Source: a virus. Taken from it: DNA of 36,414 nt. How positions within the stretch are numbered: position 1 is the first letter of the stretch; each line of letters starts with the position of its first letter. Under the pieces are notes generated by a model. That model was not told the DNA's origin. It ran no database searches and worked only from the letters and a program-made list of their open reading frames with translations. The position numbers were made by a program, and so were the translations under genes. The DNA is taken from positions 1 through 36,414 of the IMG/VR virus record IMGVR_UViG_3300010371_000024. One strand, written 5' to 3'. Below are positions 6,329 to 14,157 of this stretch, piece by piece.

Positions 6329-6574
6329 TTATTTGCAGTGAGAAGAGTACCAATCCTTAGCAGGACCAAGATCACTTGGATTGATACTGATATATCCATC
6401 ACACTGAGATGAAGGCATGGAGCTCACAAAGATGAATTTACCGTCAATGGTATCAGGCACCTTCCATTTATTACAAAGCCCCGCTTTTAAGTCTTGAATA
6501 TATACGAATTGAATCGGTTGATGAGTACAGGCCGTCAACGAGAGACTAAGAATTAAGCAGCTTATCTTCAGCAT
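6329..6574 (-). CDS. Small lipoprotein, possible outer-membrane spanin, 81 aa
   Basis: Starting at ATG 6574 (GAGGATAAG upstream), the product begins MLKISCLILSLSLTAC, a signal peptide with a lipobox ending LTAC, so it should be lipidated at Cys16 and anchored in a membrane facing the periplasm. The mature part is about 66 residues with three further Cys. It overlaps by 29 bases the upstream 72-residue gene, which has a hydrophobic N-terminus and a charged coiled tail. Overlapping small membrane and lipoprotein genes in a late region fit a spanin pair for outer-membrane disruption. This is inference. Confidence 0.75.
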   Translation of the reverse strand: MLKISCLILSLSLTACTHQPIQFVYIQDLKAGLCNKWKVPDTIDGKFIFVSSMPSSQCDGYISINPSDLGPAKDWYSSHCK

Positions 6575-6764
6575 TTTTCTTATCCTCTGGCGTAGCATTG
6601 GGGTCTGCTATGACTTTTTTGTAATCGGAAGCTTGCTGCTCTTCAACAACCATTTTTTCGTGTTTAGCCCATAATGAACTCAGCCAAGATATAAAATCTT
6701 TAACGAGATCAAGAGAGATCTTCTCCAAAAGCGGCGCTAATAAAGCAACAAGCCATCCCCACAT
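6546..6764 (-). CDS. Small membrane-associated protein, possible lysis protein, 72 aa
   Basis: The N-terminal half (MWGWLVALLAPLLEKISLDL, then FISWLSSLWAKH) is hydrophobic or amphipathic with many Trp. The C-terminal half is highly charged (EQQASDYKKVI, PEDKKNAEDKLL). It is two bases from the upstream gene and overlaps the downstream lipoprotein. It could be an inner-membrane spanin or a holin-like protein. Neither has a diagnostic sequence here. Confidence 0.65.
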   Translation of the reverse strand: MWGWLVALLAPLLEKISLDLVKDFISWLSSLWAKHEKMVVEEQQASDYKKVIADPNATPEDKKNAEDKLLNS

Positions 6765-6766
6765 AA

Positions 6767-6970
6767 TTATAGACCTGCGATAATAGCTTGAACTTTGGCG
6801 TCCAAGATTGCTTTCACTTGTGGCTCAAGAGCCAACAATCCAGCAGATACTAATGCACCATAAGGCGCAGGGATCTTAGCAACTTCTGCTTGAACAAGGG
6901 CAATTAATTCACCCTCTTGAAATACCAATTCATCGGCAACAATCTTTTTTTCTGCATCTGTCAAAGCCAT
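6767..6970 (-). CDS. Hypothetical hydrophobic helical protein, 67 aa
   Basis: The sequence (MALTDAEKKIVADELVFQEGELIALVQAEVAKIP) is Ala/Leu/Ile-rich. A central hydrophobic stretch (YGALVSAGLLALEPQVKAIL) is only weakly transmembrane-like. AAGGAG lies upstream of the ATG. It sits in the row of small late genes between fibres and lysis-type genes. I do not recognise it. Confidence 0.65.
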   Translation of the reverse strand: MALTDAEKKIVADELVFQEGELIALVQAEVAKIPAPYGALVSAGLLALEPQVKAILDAKVQAIIAGL

Positions 6971-6988
6971 ATAACACTCCTTGTTTAG

Positions 6989-7252
6989 TTATCGTTTTGA
7001 TTTCAAAGCTTTAAGCATTAATTCCATATCTTTTTCATAATCCTCAGGACTTGGAATCTCTTCAGGCTCTTTCAGAGACCCTGAATCATTGTCCTCAAAA
7101 TCCATGTCATCACTAACCATGCCACCTTCGCTGTATTTTCTTGCATGAGCATAGGAAGCAGCGACCGCTTGTTTTGGATCATGTCCAGCAGCAATCATCT
7201 CATCAATGTTTTTTTGAATCACTTCTTTTGATTTTCCCTTATGCAAAGGCAT
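6989..7252 (-). CDS. Conserved small phage protein, 87 aa
   Basis: The first 38 residues, MPLHKGKSKEVIQKNIDEM followed by IAAGHDPKQAVAASYAHAR, match a motif I recall from many phage genomes (PLHKGKS...N--EM--AGH--KQAVAAA). The C-terminal part is acidic and low complexity (DDMDFEDNDSGS). The function is unknown; it is often found near structural genes. A GG motif after the conserved part resembles segments in two of the ejection-type proteins here. Confidence 0.75.
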   Translation of the reverse strand: MPLHKGKSKEVIQKNIDEMIAAGHDPKQAVAASYAHARKYSEGGMVSDDMDFEDNDSGSLKEPEEIPSPEDYEKDMELMLKALKSKR

Positions 7253-7253
7253 C

Positions 7254-7592
7254 TTAAGCTCCTATTGTGTTTACGTTAGCTGATAATGTTCCTGTGCCAC
7301 CTGATTTTGTGAAAACAACCCTTAACCATTTGTAACAAGAATCAAACTTTGCAATTCCAAAAGCGCCAGCGGTTCCAGTGATCGAAACAGTTGCGGAAGG
7401 AACATCAATCCAATTTGTTGGTCCAACTTGTTCATTCACAATATCGTTTGAGAATTGAACTTTGACAGTGCCAGCAATAGTAGAAGTTGCGACCGCTTGA
7501 ACTGAAACATATAAAACATTTGTGGCAACAATCGCAGCACTATTTGTACTTGCAGTAACTGCATTTAAAACTTGTTCTAATGATGGTCTCAT
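7254..7592 (-). CDS. Beta-sandwich virion-like protein, 112 aa
   Basis: This Thr/Ser/Val-rich protein alternates strand-like segments (AAIVATNVLYVSVQAVATS, VKVQFSNDI, PSATVSITGT, KWLRVVFTKSGG). The layout matches the 125-residue protein at 11016-11393, which also has a KV-F-ND segment and a GTG closing turn. Both may be small decoration or fibre-associated domains. It is one base from the next gene downstream. A virion location is inference from composition and place. Confidence 0.65.
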   Translation of the reverse strand: MRPSLEQVLNAVTASTNSAAIVATNVLYVSVQAVATSTIAGTVKVQFSNDIVNEQVGPTNWIDVPSATVSITGTAGAFGIAKFDSCYKWLRVVFTKSGGTGTLSANVNTIGA

Positions 7593-7599
7593 TTTTCAC

Positions 7600-7746
7600 C
7601 TACTTGTTTAAACTCTTTTTAACTTCTTCAATCAAGGCATCGATCTTCTCTTGTCGCTTCCTTTTGTATTCCGCTTGCGCAATAAATCCTCGAATGATTC
7701 CAACGAAGATCAGTGTCATCATTCCAACAATCAGCACACTAATCAT
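7600..7746 (-). CDS. Small membrane protein, 48 aa
   Basis: The ATG overlaps the previous stop (ATGA). Residues 1-23 (MISVLIVGMMTLIFVGIIRGF) form one transmembrane helix. The rest is a charged, probably coiled helix (EYKRKRQEKIDALIEEVKK). With the preceding 66-residue membrane protein it makes a translationally coupled pair of small membrane genes, a common arrangement for holin/antiholin or spanin genes. The stop is TAG. Confidence 0.6.
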   Translation of the reverse strand: MISVLIVGMMTLIFVGIIRGFIAQAEYKRKRQEKIDALIEEVKKSLNK

Positions 7747-7943
7747 TTTGCTGCCCCAGCAATAGCATCAATTCTTGTATGCGCTCTCACTGCACAATCC
7801 TTTGCGTCTTTAATCCCAGCTCTTGTTTCAGCCACGAACATGCCGCCTTTGAAAATGAAAACAAAGAACGAGATGACACTCGCGACATTCGAGAGAACGA
7901 GAACTCCGATGCCGATATAAACTGATGTTGGAAGTGATTCCAT
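7743..7943 (-). CDS. Small membrane protein, holin-like, 66 aa
   Basis: I chose the ATG at 7943, which overlaps the fibre gene stop (TGATG); a GTG nine bases earlier is possible. Residues about 8-31 (VYIGIGVLVLSNVASVISFFVFIF) are a single long transmembrane segment. A polar tail with Lys, Arg and Asp (RAGIKDAKDCAVRAHTRID) follows. Small size, one helix and a charged tail right after the fibre genes fit a class of small holins or a phage membrane accessory protein. Confidence 0.6.
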   Translation of the reverse strand: MESLPTSVYIGIGVLVLSNVASVISFFVFIFKGGMFVAETRAGIKDAKDCAVRAHTRIDAIAGAAK

Positions 7944-9862
7944 CACTGGCACCCGCAGTTTAATGAGCAGGTCGCATTTGCATTTGCTCCTGAATTATAT
8001 ACATTAAAAGTGTAACCCACAGATGACGAACTCGCAGGGTTTGCAGTTGTGTTTGCGCCACCATTGCACATTGACGTGCACAATAAATTTTTTGTACAAA
8101 CTCCCGATGGCACATTTACTGTGTAAGTTCCTGCGGGAGATCCAAGAGTTACAGTTACCGCAGAATATGTAGAATAATTTATTGTGCATGGAGATGAGCT
8201 ACAAACAGATCCACCAAAAGTGCCGCCGCTAAAGCCAACAAAAAACTGTTTCATCATCGGAGCTTGTGGATCAGGCTGCACGACATTCCCTGTCAATACA
8301 GGCGAGGGGAATCCTTGAGTGAGTTGAATGACGGACCAATTTACATTATCGAATAATGTGATAGGACCGGCGGCGGAAGCACCTTGTAAAATAAAATTTA
8401 TATTCGTTGAAATAGAGTTCACTACTTTTGTTGCACACAAAGTCATGTTGCTATAATCCGCCGATCCAGCGGTGAAGAAGTTCGCTCCAGTTTGAAGAAC
8501 AGTAGAGGCTTCATCGATCATTCTCATCTTTTGATAGTTAGCTTGATTTCCGTAAAAAGTTGCGGTTGCACATACGAAATATATACCAGCACTTGTGGGC
8601 GTGCATTGCAGACCTGCGCCCGATGAGGTGTTTGTACACGTCATATTTGACGGGTTAATCGGCGCAATTGCCGGAGTTGTCACAGTGAAACCAGTATAAC
8701 TAGAACTCGTCAGCGTCGCCGAAGCGTAGCTCGTTGCTCCACTCCAGCTTTGCAAACTCGTCTGTGCGCTAATCGCATTTTGTGCCGACCAGCCAGCAAT
8801 GGGGACTCGAAATTGAAGTGAGACAATCGAGCCAGTGCCAGCAATAACACTGGCGTTAATTGGTACACCTGCGGCAGTTGTCGAGCTTTGATGTCCGGCA
8901 TTGACCCCAGTTGAAGAGGGTTGGCAAAGGACTGATTCTTTAAAATATGTGGTACTAAATTGATTGGATACTGTTAAATCGCCACAAACTTGATTGGCTG
9001 CAATAGCTGATGAGGTTGTCAGCCCTGATGGAATACCGATAACGGCATTGACCGCAGTAGGTGTTCCACTCGTGAATGTACATTGCTCTAAGAGATCGGC
9101 ACCATCTCTTCGCCAATTACAATTCACATTGCTGACAGTTCCAAAGCCGGTGATTGTTGGAGTGTATGCGGCCCAATCACTATTCGGATTTAGCGAAAAG
9201 ACATTTGTGTTAGGCCCCACATAACAATCATCAACCTGCACGACAGCATTTGGAGTGTTGTCAGTAATTCGTAATTGAAGTGGTGAGAAACTGGGGAAAA
9301 CAAAAGTCCCCCCATAATATCTTCCTGCGGCGGTGGATGAGGACCTGATTGGAATGGAGAATGTCTGTGATGTGGCGACAGGAGTACCTCCCGTGTCAGT
9401 AATAGACATTGTAAAGGTCGTCGCTACACTGCTCGTTGAATCAGTTCTGACACGGCAGTAGTACGCGCCGTTAAGACCGTTAAGTCCGCCGCCGGAAACA
9501 GTTAACGACGGTAAACTTGGACTAATCGCAGTGAGCCCTCCGCTCGCACCATCAGTCATAAGCATGGACTGTTTTTCTAAGAGCGGATCAGTTGTTGTAT
9601 TAGCGACCGACGCCCCAGCACCACCACCGCTCGAGGTCCATCCTAGGGTTGCAGCTTCAAACTGAGGGTTTTTAAGTAGATTCTCATACCCAGTCTCAAC
9701 CCTAGAATTGATGCCCGAGACTTGAGTCGTCTGTAAAAAAGGTGCCAAGAAATTAAATGTCGTTGGTTTAGAGGTCGTCGATAGAGCGCCGCTAAGTGTT
9801 GTTGGAGGAAGTCCTGCGAAGGCCGTTACTGAGAAAAGAAAAGCAAGCATAAATTTAATCAT
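7943..9862 (-). CDS. Secreted fibre- or spike-like protein with signal peptide, 639 aa
   Basis: The ATG at 9862 is preceded by TTAGGAG; an earlier in-frame start would overlap the previous gene. The product opens with a Sec signal (MIKFMLAFLFSVTAFA, cleavage expected before GLPP). Next comes a segment ENLLKNPQFEAATLGWTSSGG, typical of carbohydrate-binding-like jelly-roll domains. Long Ser/Thr/Gly-rich beta regions follow and a Cys-rich tail (CTKNLLCTSMCNGG ... CSLNCGCQ). Phage fibres normally lack signal peptides, so this may be exported to the host surface or be host-derived. Its place after another fibre gene keeps a virion role possible. Confidence 0.7.
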   Translation of the reverse strand: MIKFMLAFLFSVTAFAGLPPTTLSGALSTTSKPTTFNFLAPFLQTTQVSGINSRVETGYENLLKNPQFEAATLGWTSSGGGAGASVANTTTDPLLEKQSMLMTDGASGGLTAISPSLPSLTVSGGGLNGLNGAYYCRVRTDSTSSVATTFTMSITDTGGTPVATSQTFSIPIRSSSTAAGRYYGGTFVFPSFSPLQLRITDNTPNAVVQVDDCYVGPNTNVFSLNPNSDWAAYTPTITGFGTVSNVNCNWRRDGADLLEQCTFTSGTPTAVNAVIGIPSGLTTSSAIAANQVCGDLTVSNQFSTTYFKESVLCQPSSTGVNAGHQSSTTAAGVPINASVIAGTGSIVSLQFRVPIAGWSAQNAISAQTSLQSWSGATSYASATLTSSSYTGFTVTTPAIAPINPSNMTCTNTSSGAGLQCTPTSAGIYFVCATATFYGNQANYQKMRMIDEASTVLQTGANFFTAGSADYSNMTLCATKVVNSISTNINFILQGASAAGPITLFDNVNWSVIQLTQGFPSPVLTGNVVQPDPQAPMMKQFFVGFSGGTFGGSVCSSSPCTINYSTYSAVTVTLGSPAGTYTVNVPSGVCTKNLLCTSMCNGGANTTANPASSSSVGYTFNVYNSGANANATCSLNCGCQ

Positions 9863-9870
9863 AAAATCTC

Positions 9871-11016
9871 CTAAGCTGAAAGAACCCAAACGACCTGCAC
9901 GTTCTGTGTGCCAGAGTTTGCAATGACTGAAATGTTAACTGACGCCGGAATATATCCAGAGTCTTGTCCAGGTTGTAAAAGCATCCCGACTGTGCTTGAT
10001 GCCGCTACCCCAATTGCAAACCTGATCCAGTCAGGAGTCGCAGCGGTCCCATCATTTTGCACGATAAAGCCAACAGCATTTGCAGGCTTCGTGATCGTCG
10101 CAACAGTTGAGGTCGCCTGAAGAACAGTAGAGCCATTGACGTTCACAGCAGGAGTGACGGGAATGGCTGACTGATTACTTGCAATCGCAACCGGAATGCT
10201 TGAAGCCATTAACGCTTGACCCAGTGCTGGAATCTTAGCAAGCAAGCTTGTCCAGTTCTGAAGTCCTCGCTTAATGAAAGCAATGACTGAGAACGCGCCT
10301 GTGTCCGTTGTCGCTGCTGTATCTGCTTTAGCTCCAAGGTTCGTATCTAAGTCGCCTGTTGAGGTAACGATAGAATTAAAGCTTGTCTGAGCAGTCGCTT
10401 GATTAGCCGCCGTCGCAACGCCTGTCGTGTTTGTCGCAATCGTCGAAAGCGAGGTATTACCTGTCGTTTGAAGCGCTGAAGTCGCAGCTCCACTAGGTAG
10501 TGGTAAGCTTGCAACAGTTGTCGGAATAGCCGACTGATCTGAAGCAATGGCTACTGGCACACTTGCGGCCATGAGAGCTTGCCCCTGCGATGGGACTTTC
10601 GTGTTCAAAGCAGCAAGTGTTGTCTGCGTCGCAAGACCTGTCGTGTTCGTTACGATAGTGTCAAGGTCAGACTTTGAAGCAGCAGCAGTAACTTCAGTTG
10701 CAAGACCTGTCGTGTTTGTCGCTATCGTATCAAGGTCTGATTTAACTAGAAGCTGTGTGGCTTCAAGAGAAATGCCTGTCGTGTTGGTTTTAATGGTGTC
10801 GAGATCTGCAATTTCAAGCACCTGATTTGCAGCAGTTGCATAGTCAGCAGGCAAACCACTAGCTCCATATTGAATAACAGGAAGTGGAGTTGAATTAGAA
10901 GGTGTGACTGTATCAATGTTAACAACAGTCGAAGCGCCATTGGTTTCATACTCAAGAGGGCCAGAGTTCACGGTGACAGGATTAATGGGCCAGTTGAATT
11001 CTCTTTGTAATCCCAT
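9871..11016 (-). CDS. Tail fibre-like protein with repeated trimer segments, 381 aa
   Basis: The N-terminal part (MGLQREFNWPINPVTVNS) looks like an attachment domain. It is followed by several DLDTI-TNTTGLAT repeats, which probably form a triple coiled coil. Two copies of a GQALMA-S-PVAIAS-QSAIP block are also present; such blocks recur in phage fibres. The C-terminal domain (ATITKPANAVGFIVQNDG ... VQVVWVLSA) is beta-rich. The next gene downstream starts nine bases after the stop. The start codon overlaps the upstream stop. Confidence 0.7.
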   Translation of the reverse strand: MGLQREFNWPINPVTVNSGPLEYETNGASTVVNIDTVTPSNSTPLPVIQYGASGLPADYATAANQVLEIADLDTIKTNTTGISLEATQLLVKSDLDTIATNTTGLATEVTAAASKSDLDTIVTNTTGLATQTTLAALNTKVPSQGQALMAASVPVAIASDQSAIPTTVASLPLPSGAATSALQTTGNTSLSTIATNTTGVATAANQATAQTSFNSIVTSTGDLDTNLGAKADTAATTDTGAFSVIAFIKRGLQNWTSLLAKIPALGQALMASSIPVAIASNQSAIPVTPAVNVNGSTVLQATSTVATITKPANAVGFIVQNDGTAATPDWIRFAIGVAASSTVGMLLQPGQDSGYIPASVNISVIANSGTQNVQVVWVLSA

Positions 11017-11393
11017 TAGCTGCCGATCCTTTTTGAAGCAAACGTCACTGAGATATTTCCAGTCCCTGAAGCATTAGTGTATGAGAAATAAAGACCAACA
11101 AAAGGAAGTTGAGTCATATTCACTAATATGCCAGCGGCCTGAATGGTTGGATCTAGAGAAATTGAAGCTCCGAAATCAAGCTCATTCCAATTGCTCGCAG
11201 TCGGTGTGTTGTTCACGCCAAACAAATCATTCGTCGCAAAGACTTTAAATGTCCCCGCTAATGTACCTGTCCAGTTAATCACTAGACCTGCGTTGTCTTG
11301 GTATTTAACAGATGTTGGAGTTAATATGGAGCTTGGATCAGTTGTGCCATCAACGGCATCGAAAATAACTTTGCGACTTACTTCTTTAGACAT
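11016..11393 (-). CDS. Small beta-rich virion-associated protein, 125 aa
   Basis: It starts MSKEVSRKVIFDAVDGTTDPSS, followed by beta segments: GLVINWTGTLAGTFKVFATND, WNELDFGASISLD and LYFSYTNASGTGNISVTFA. The layout resembles the protein at 7254-7592. It is the first gene after the 25-base late motif at 11445-11469, so it may be strongly expressed. An in-frame 11-codon stretch ends in TAG three codons before this ATG. It is placed before the fibre genes, and a structural or decoration role is inferred. Confidence 0.7.
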   Translation of the reverse strand: MSKEVSRKVIFDAVDGTTDPSSILTPTSVKYQDNAGLVINWTGTLAGTFKVFATNDLFGVNNTPTASNWNELDFGASISLDPTIQAAGILVNMTQLPFVGLYFSYTNASGTGNISVTFASKRIGS

Positions 11394-11402
11394 CTTTGTC
11401 CC

Positions 11403-11438
11403 CTATGGCGTGTAGTTAAGAGCGGGATCTCCACTCAT
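11403..11438 (-). other. Amber-terminated 11-codon leader in frame with the next gene
   Basis: ATG at 11438 opens MSGDPALNYTP and stops at TAG (11403-11405). The frame then continues GTK into the ATG at 11393. It lies between the 25-base motif and the gene. It may be a leader peptide or an older gene start cut off by a stop codon. Confidence 0.35.
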
Positions 11439-11444
11439 GGTCTC

Positions 11445-11469
11445 TACTTATATGTAAATTGTATCGTTA
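11445..11469 (-). promoter_or_regulatory. Late promoter candidate, site 1
   Basis: On the minus strand the site reads TAACGATACAAT, one variable base, then TACATATAAGTA. It matches 24557-24581 at 24 of 25 positions. Its TAA is the stop codon of the 896-residue gene. It lies about 50 bases upstream of the gene starting at 11393. TATAAG near the end could act as a -10-like or late-type element. Confidence 0.6.
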
Positions 11470-14157
11470 AGCCTCATCAGTCACGTCGCTTCGATATGTT
11501 TTAGTCTTGTAATTATTAGCAATATTTAACTGTTTAAGTCCTGCAGCTGTTGACCTTGGACGTTTCGCTGGAGCATTAGAGCCGCTGGCTTGTTGTGGTC
11601 CTGCAAAAGTTGTCTGGTTCGCCATGCGTACGGATTGCATCATGCTTTGATCAAGTGGTTGTCCAAGGAATAAAGCAATTCCTTGCTTTGTGTGATAAGG
11701 AAGTTTCTTTGCGGTATCAGGATTCGCAAAAGTTAAGAGCTGTTTTTTCATATCTTGATACATCTCAGGATGAGTCGCTTGGAGCGCATGAATCTGATCA
11801 AGTGTTACCGTTCCATGTTTTACAAAATGAAGCGTTGAGACTGGATCATTTACGATGTCATAAATACGATTAAACTTCTGTTTCTGTGCCTCTGGAGTCT
11901 TCATCTTAGGTGACAAAGGAAGATTGTTCTCATTTGTCTTTGGTCTCACAGAGTTTAAATACTGCACAGATGAAGCAAGTGATGTTGCAATCCCTTGAGA
12001 AATATTAGGCAGATTTTGATGAAGAGAATCAATGTGCATGGATGTTTGATTGGAGAGCGCATCTGGATCTTGCGATAATTCTTTTATTTTCTCAACTCTT
12101 TGATCATAGGAGTGAGTTCCAAGAACAGCAGGAGCAACAATGGCCCCACCGATTCCAAGCACTGATTTCACAGCATCAGTTGTGCGCCTTGCAGTTTGAT
12201 TAGCCATTTTTTGAGCAGCTCGCAAAGCATTGTACTTTTGAGATAACGCCATTCCTTCAGCGACAGGATTTGGTCTATATTCTACAGGCAAGTTTGCAAG
12301 ATGCTTGATGTAAGCGCTGATTCCAAAATCTCTGGCGTTTGATATTGCCGCACCCGTTGGCGATTCAAAGAATGATCTTGCAGCAGACATTCCAGACGTT
12401 CCAGAAGGATTAAAGTTTTTAGGCAAACCATGATTTAAGAAGGTTTCTGCATGTTGAAGTTTCTGAAGTTCATCAGGAGCAAAGATTGCTTTTTGGATCT
12501 CTGGCTCCATTTTATTAAAGGCCGTAAAGAATTTCCTTGGACTAAATTCTCCTTCTTTCATTGCGGCTTCGCGAAGTGCTGATTTCTGATATTCTTTTAT
12601 AACAGCAGCTTCCTCAGGAAAGTTCTTCTCTAAGAAGGAGTACATCCCAGCATATTTCTTTTGGCCTAATCTATTAGCCACATCCTCAGGTTCTAAACGA
12701 TTAGTGATAAAATCAATGGCGTCTTTTGCGCCGCCTACTTTGCCTTTCCCAAGCCATTCAGACAATTCAGTGAGGTTTTTTCTAAAAGGAGTATATTGGG
12801 CATCAGCGGCGTCAATGTTTTTAACGAGAGATTGAAGCTGTTCAACTTTTGGTCCCCAGATAGAGGCTTCTTCTGGATTTGTCATATCTACTTTTGATGC
12901 AAAATCAGAAGCATAGTTTTTAATTGTTCTTTGCTCCCATTGATCAAGCTTGTCTCTAACGATGCCAATGATTCTTTTTTCAGCAGGAGACGAAGAGGCT
13001 CCAGAAATCCTACTATTCAGTCCAGATTGATAGCCTCTGAGATCATCAACAGTCTTAAGATCACCGATTTCATCAGCAATTTGAGATGCTAGTTTTGCAG
13101 CGGGAGAATGTTTACCAATGGATGGATCGCTGACAAATTCTTCTATGTTTCGAGCAATTGCGGGAGCTGAGCTTTCTTTTAAAGGAATTGTCTGCGCCAC
13201 ATCTTTAATTGCGGAATAGAGTTCATCAAAAGGTTTTGCTTGATCTGCAATTTTTGCCGACAAAGATCCTTGAAGTGTGCTCCCTAATTGTGCCTTGCTA
13301 AGTTCAGCATCTGGTAAAGTGCTTTCGGTGGCATCTTTGACAGCTTGAAAACCAGCATCATAAACAGCCTTTTTTGCTTCGCCCGCATAAGTCGGAGCAC
13401 CGTTCACAAGAGAATCTGTTAGCTTTTGCACGTAAGGATCAGAAGAAAAACTAGCCTCTGTGGTCGGAGCGCCGATTGCCTGAGCTGCTTTTAAAATCTC
13501 AGGAGCATTTTCTTTAAGCCCTGCTTCTTGAGCTACCGCCTCAGCAGTCTTTGCTTCTTGATTAGCAGATGCCGCATCTCCTGCAAGACCTTCAGCAATA
13601 GATCCTTTGATGTTTCCAAACTTACCAGCGATTCCTTTAAGTCCTTGTCCTAAAGCCCCAGCGCCAACTCCAAGAGCCGCACCCATGCCAACATCTGCTA
13701 GGATATGTTGAGCGTTTAGGTTGCCATCGCCAAGAGCCGCATCAGAGACAGCGTTACCGGCTCCGAAGATAGCACCTTCTGCTCCAGTCGCCGCAAGCGT
13801 TCCGGCAAGCCCAGCTTCTTCAGGAGCGGCAATGCCTCCAGTGAGACCAACAAGGCCAGCGCCGCCAAGCATAGTGCCAACAGTTGAGGTCACAGGGTTT
13901 GCTTGCATACGACCACGCATGGCTTCAGGAGTGCTTATTCCTAAGCCTCTTTCAGCAACGTCACTAGCCCCTAGAGTTAAACCACGAGCAGCGCCTTCAA
14001 GACCGGCAATCGCTTGTTGACCAAGACTTCCGTATTTATCCGAGTCAAGCTCAACGGCATTATCTGGAATAACATCCGCCTGCGTGGGTTGAGCAGGAGG
14101 TGACGCCGCCGCCGGTTGTGGATCTAGTTGAACTTCGTTTGCAGGAATAGCATCCAT
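11467..14157 (-). CDS. Ejection-type internal virion protein, 896 aa
   Basis: The protein has a Pro/Ala-rich N-terminus (PAAASPPAQPTQADVIPDN). A long Gly/Ala-rich region with several amphipathic or membrane-prone segments follows (residues about 45-175, such as GMGAALGVGAGALGQG). The rest is a long helical body. This fits the largest ejection protein of P22-like phages (the gp16 role), which enters the host envelope ahead of DNA. It is the third of three large genes between the nozzle-like protein and the fibres, the usual place for such proteins. I see no lytic transglycosylase motif. Confidence 0.7.
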   Translation of the reverse strand: MDAIPANEVQLDPQPAAASPPAQPTQADVIPDNAVELDSDKYGSLGQQAIAGLEGAARGLTLGASDVAERGLGISTPEAMRGRMQANPVTSTVGTMLGGAGLVGLTGGIAAPEEAGLAGTLAATGAEGAIFGAGNAVSDAALGDGNLNAQHILADVGMGAALGVGAGALGQGLKGIAGKFGNIKGSIAEGLAGDAASANQEAKTAEAVAQEAGLKENAPEILKAAQAIGAPTTEASFSSDPYVQKLTDSLVNGAPTYAGEAKKAVYDAGFQAVKDATESTLPDAELSKAQLGSTLQGSLSAKIADQAKPFDELYSAIKDVAQTIPLKESSAPAIARNIEEFVSDPSIGKHSPAAKLASQIADEIGDLKTVDDLRGYQSGLNSRISGASSSPAEKRIIGIVRDKLDQWEQRTIKNYASDFASKVDMTNPEEASIWGPKVEQLQSLVKNIDAADAQYTPFRKNLTELSEWLGKGKVGGAKDAIDFITNRLEPEDVANRLGQKKYAGMYSFLEKNFPEEAAVIKEYQKSALREAAMKEGEFSPRKFFTAFNKMEPEIQKAIFAPDELQKLQHAETFLNHGLPKNFNPSGTSGMSAARSFFESPTGAAISNARDFGISAYIKHLANLPVEYRPNPVAEGMALSQKYNALRAAQKMANQTARRTTDAVKSVLGIGGAIVAPAVLGTHSYDQRVEKIKELSQDPDALSNQTSMHIDSLHQNLPNISQGIATSLASSVQYLNSVRPKTNENNLPLSPKMKTPEAQKQKFNRIYDIVNDPVSTLHFVKHGTVTLDQIHALQATHPEMYQDMKKQLLTFANPDTAKKLPYHTKQGIALFLGQPLDQSMMQSVRMANQTTFAGPQQASGSNAPAKRPRSTAAGLKQLNIANNYKTKTYRSDVTDEA

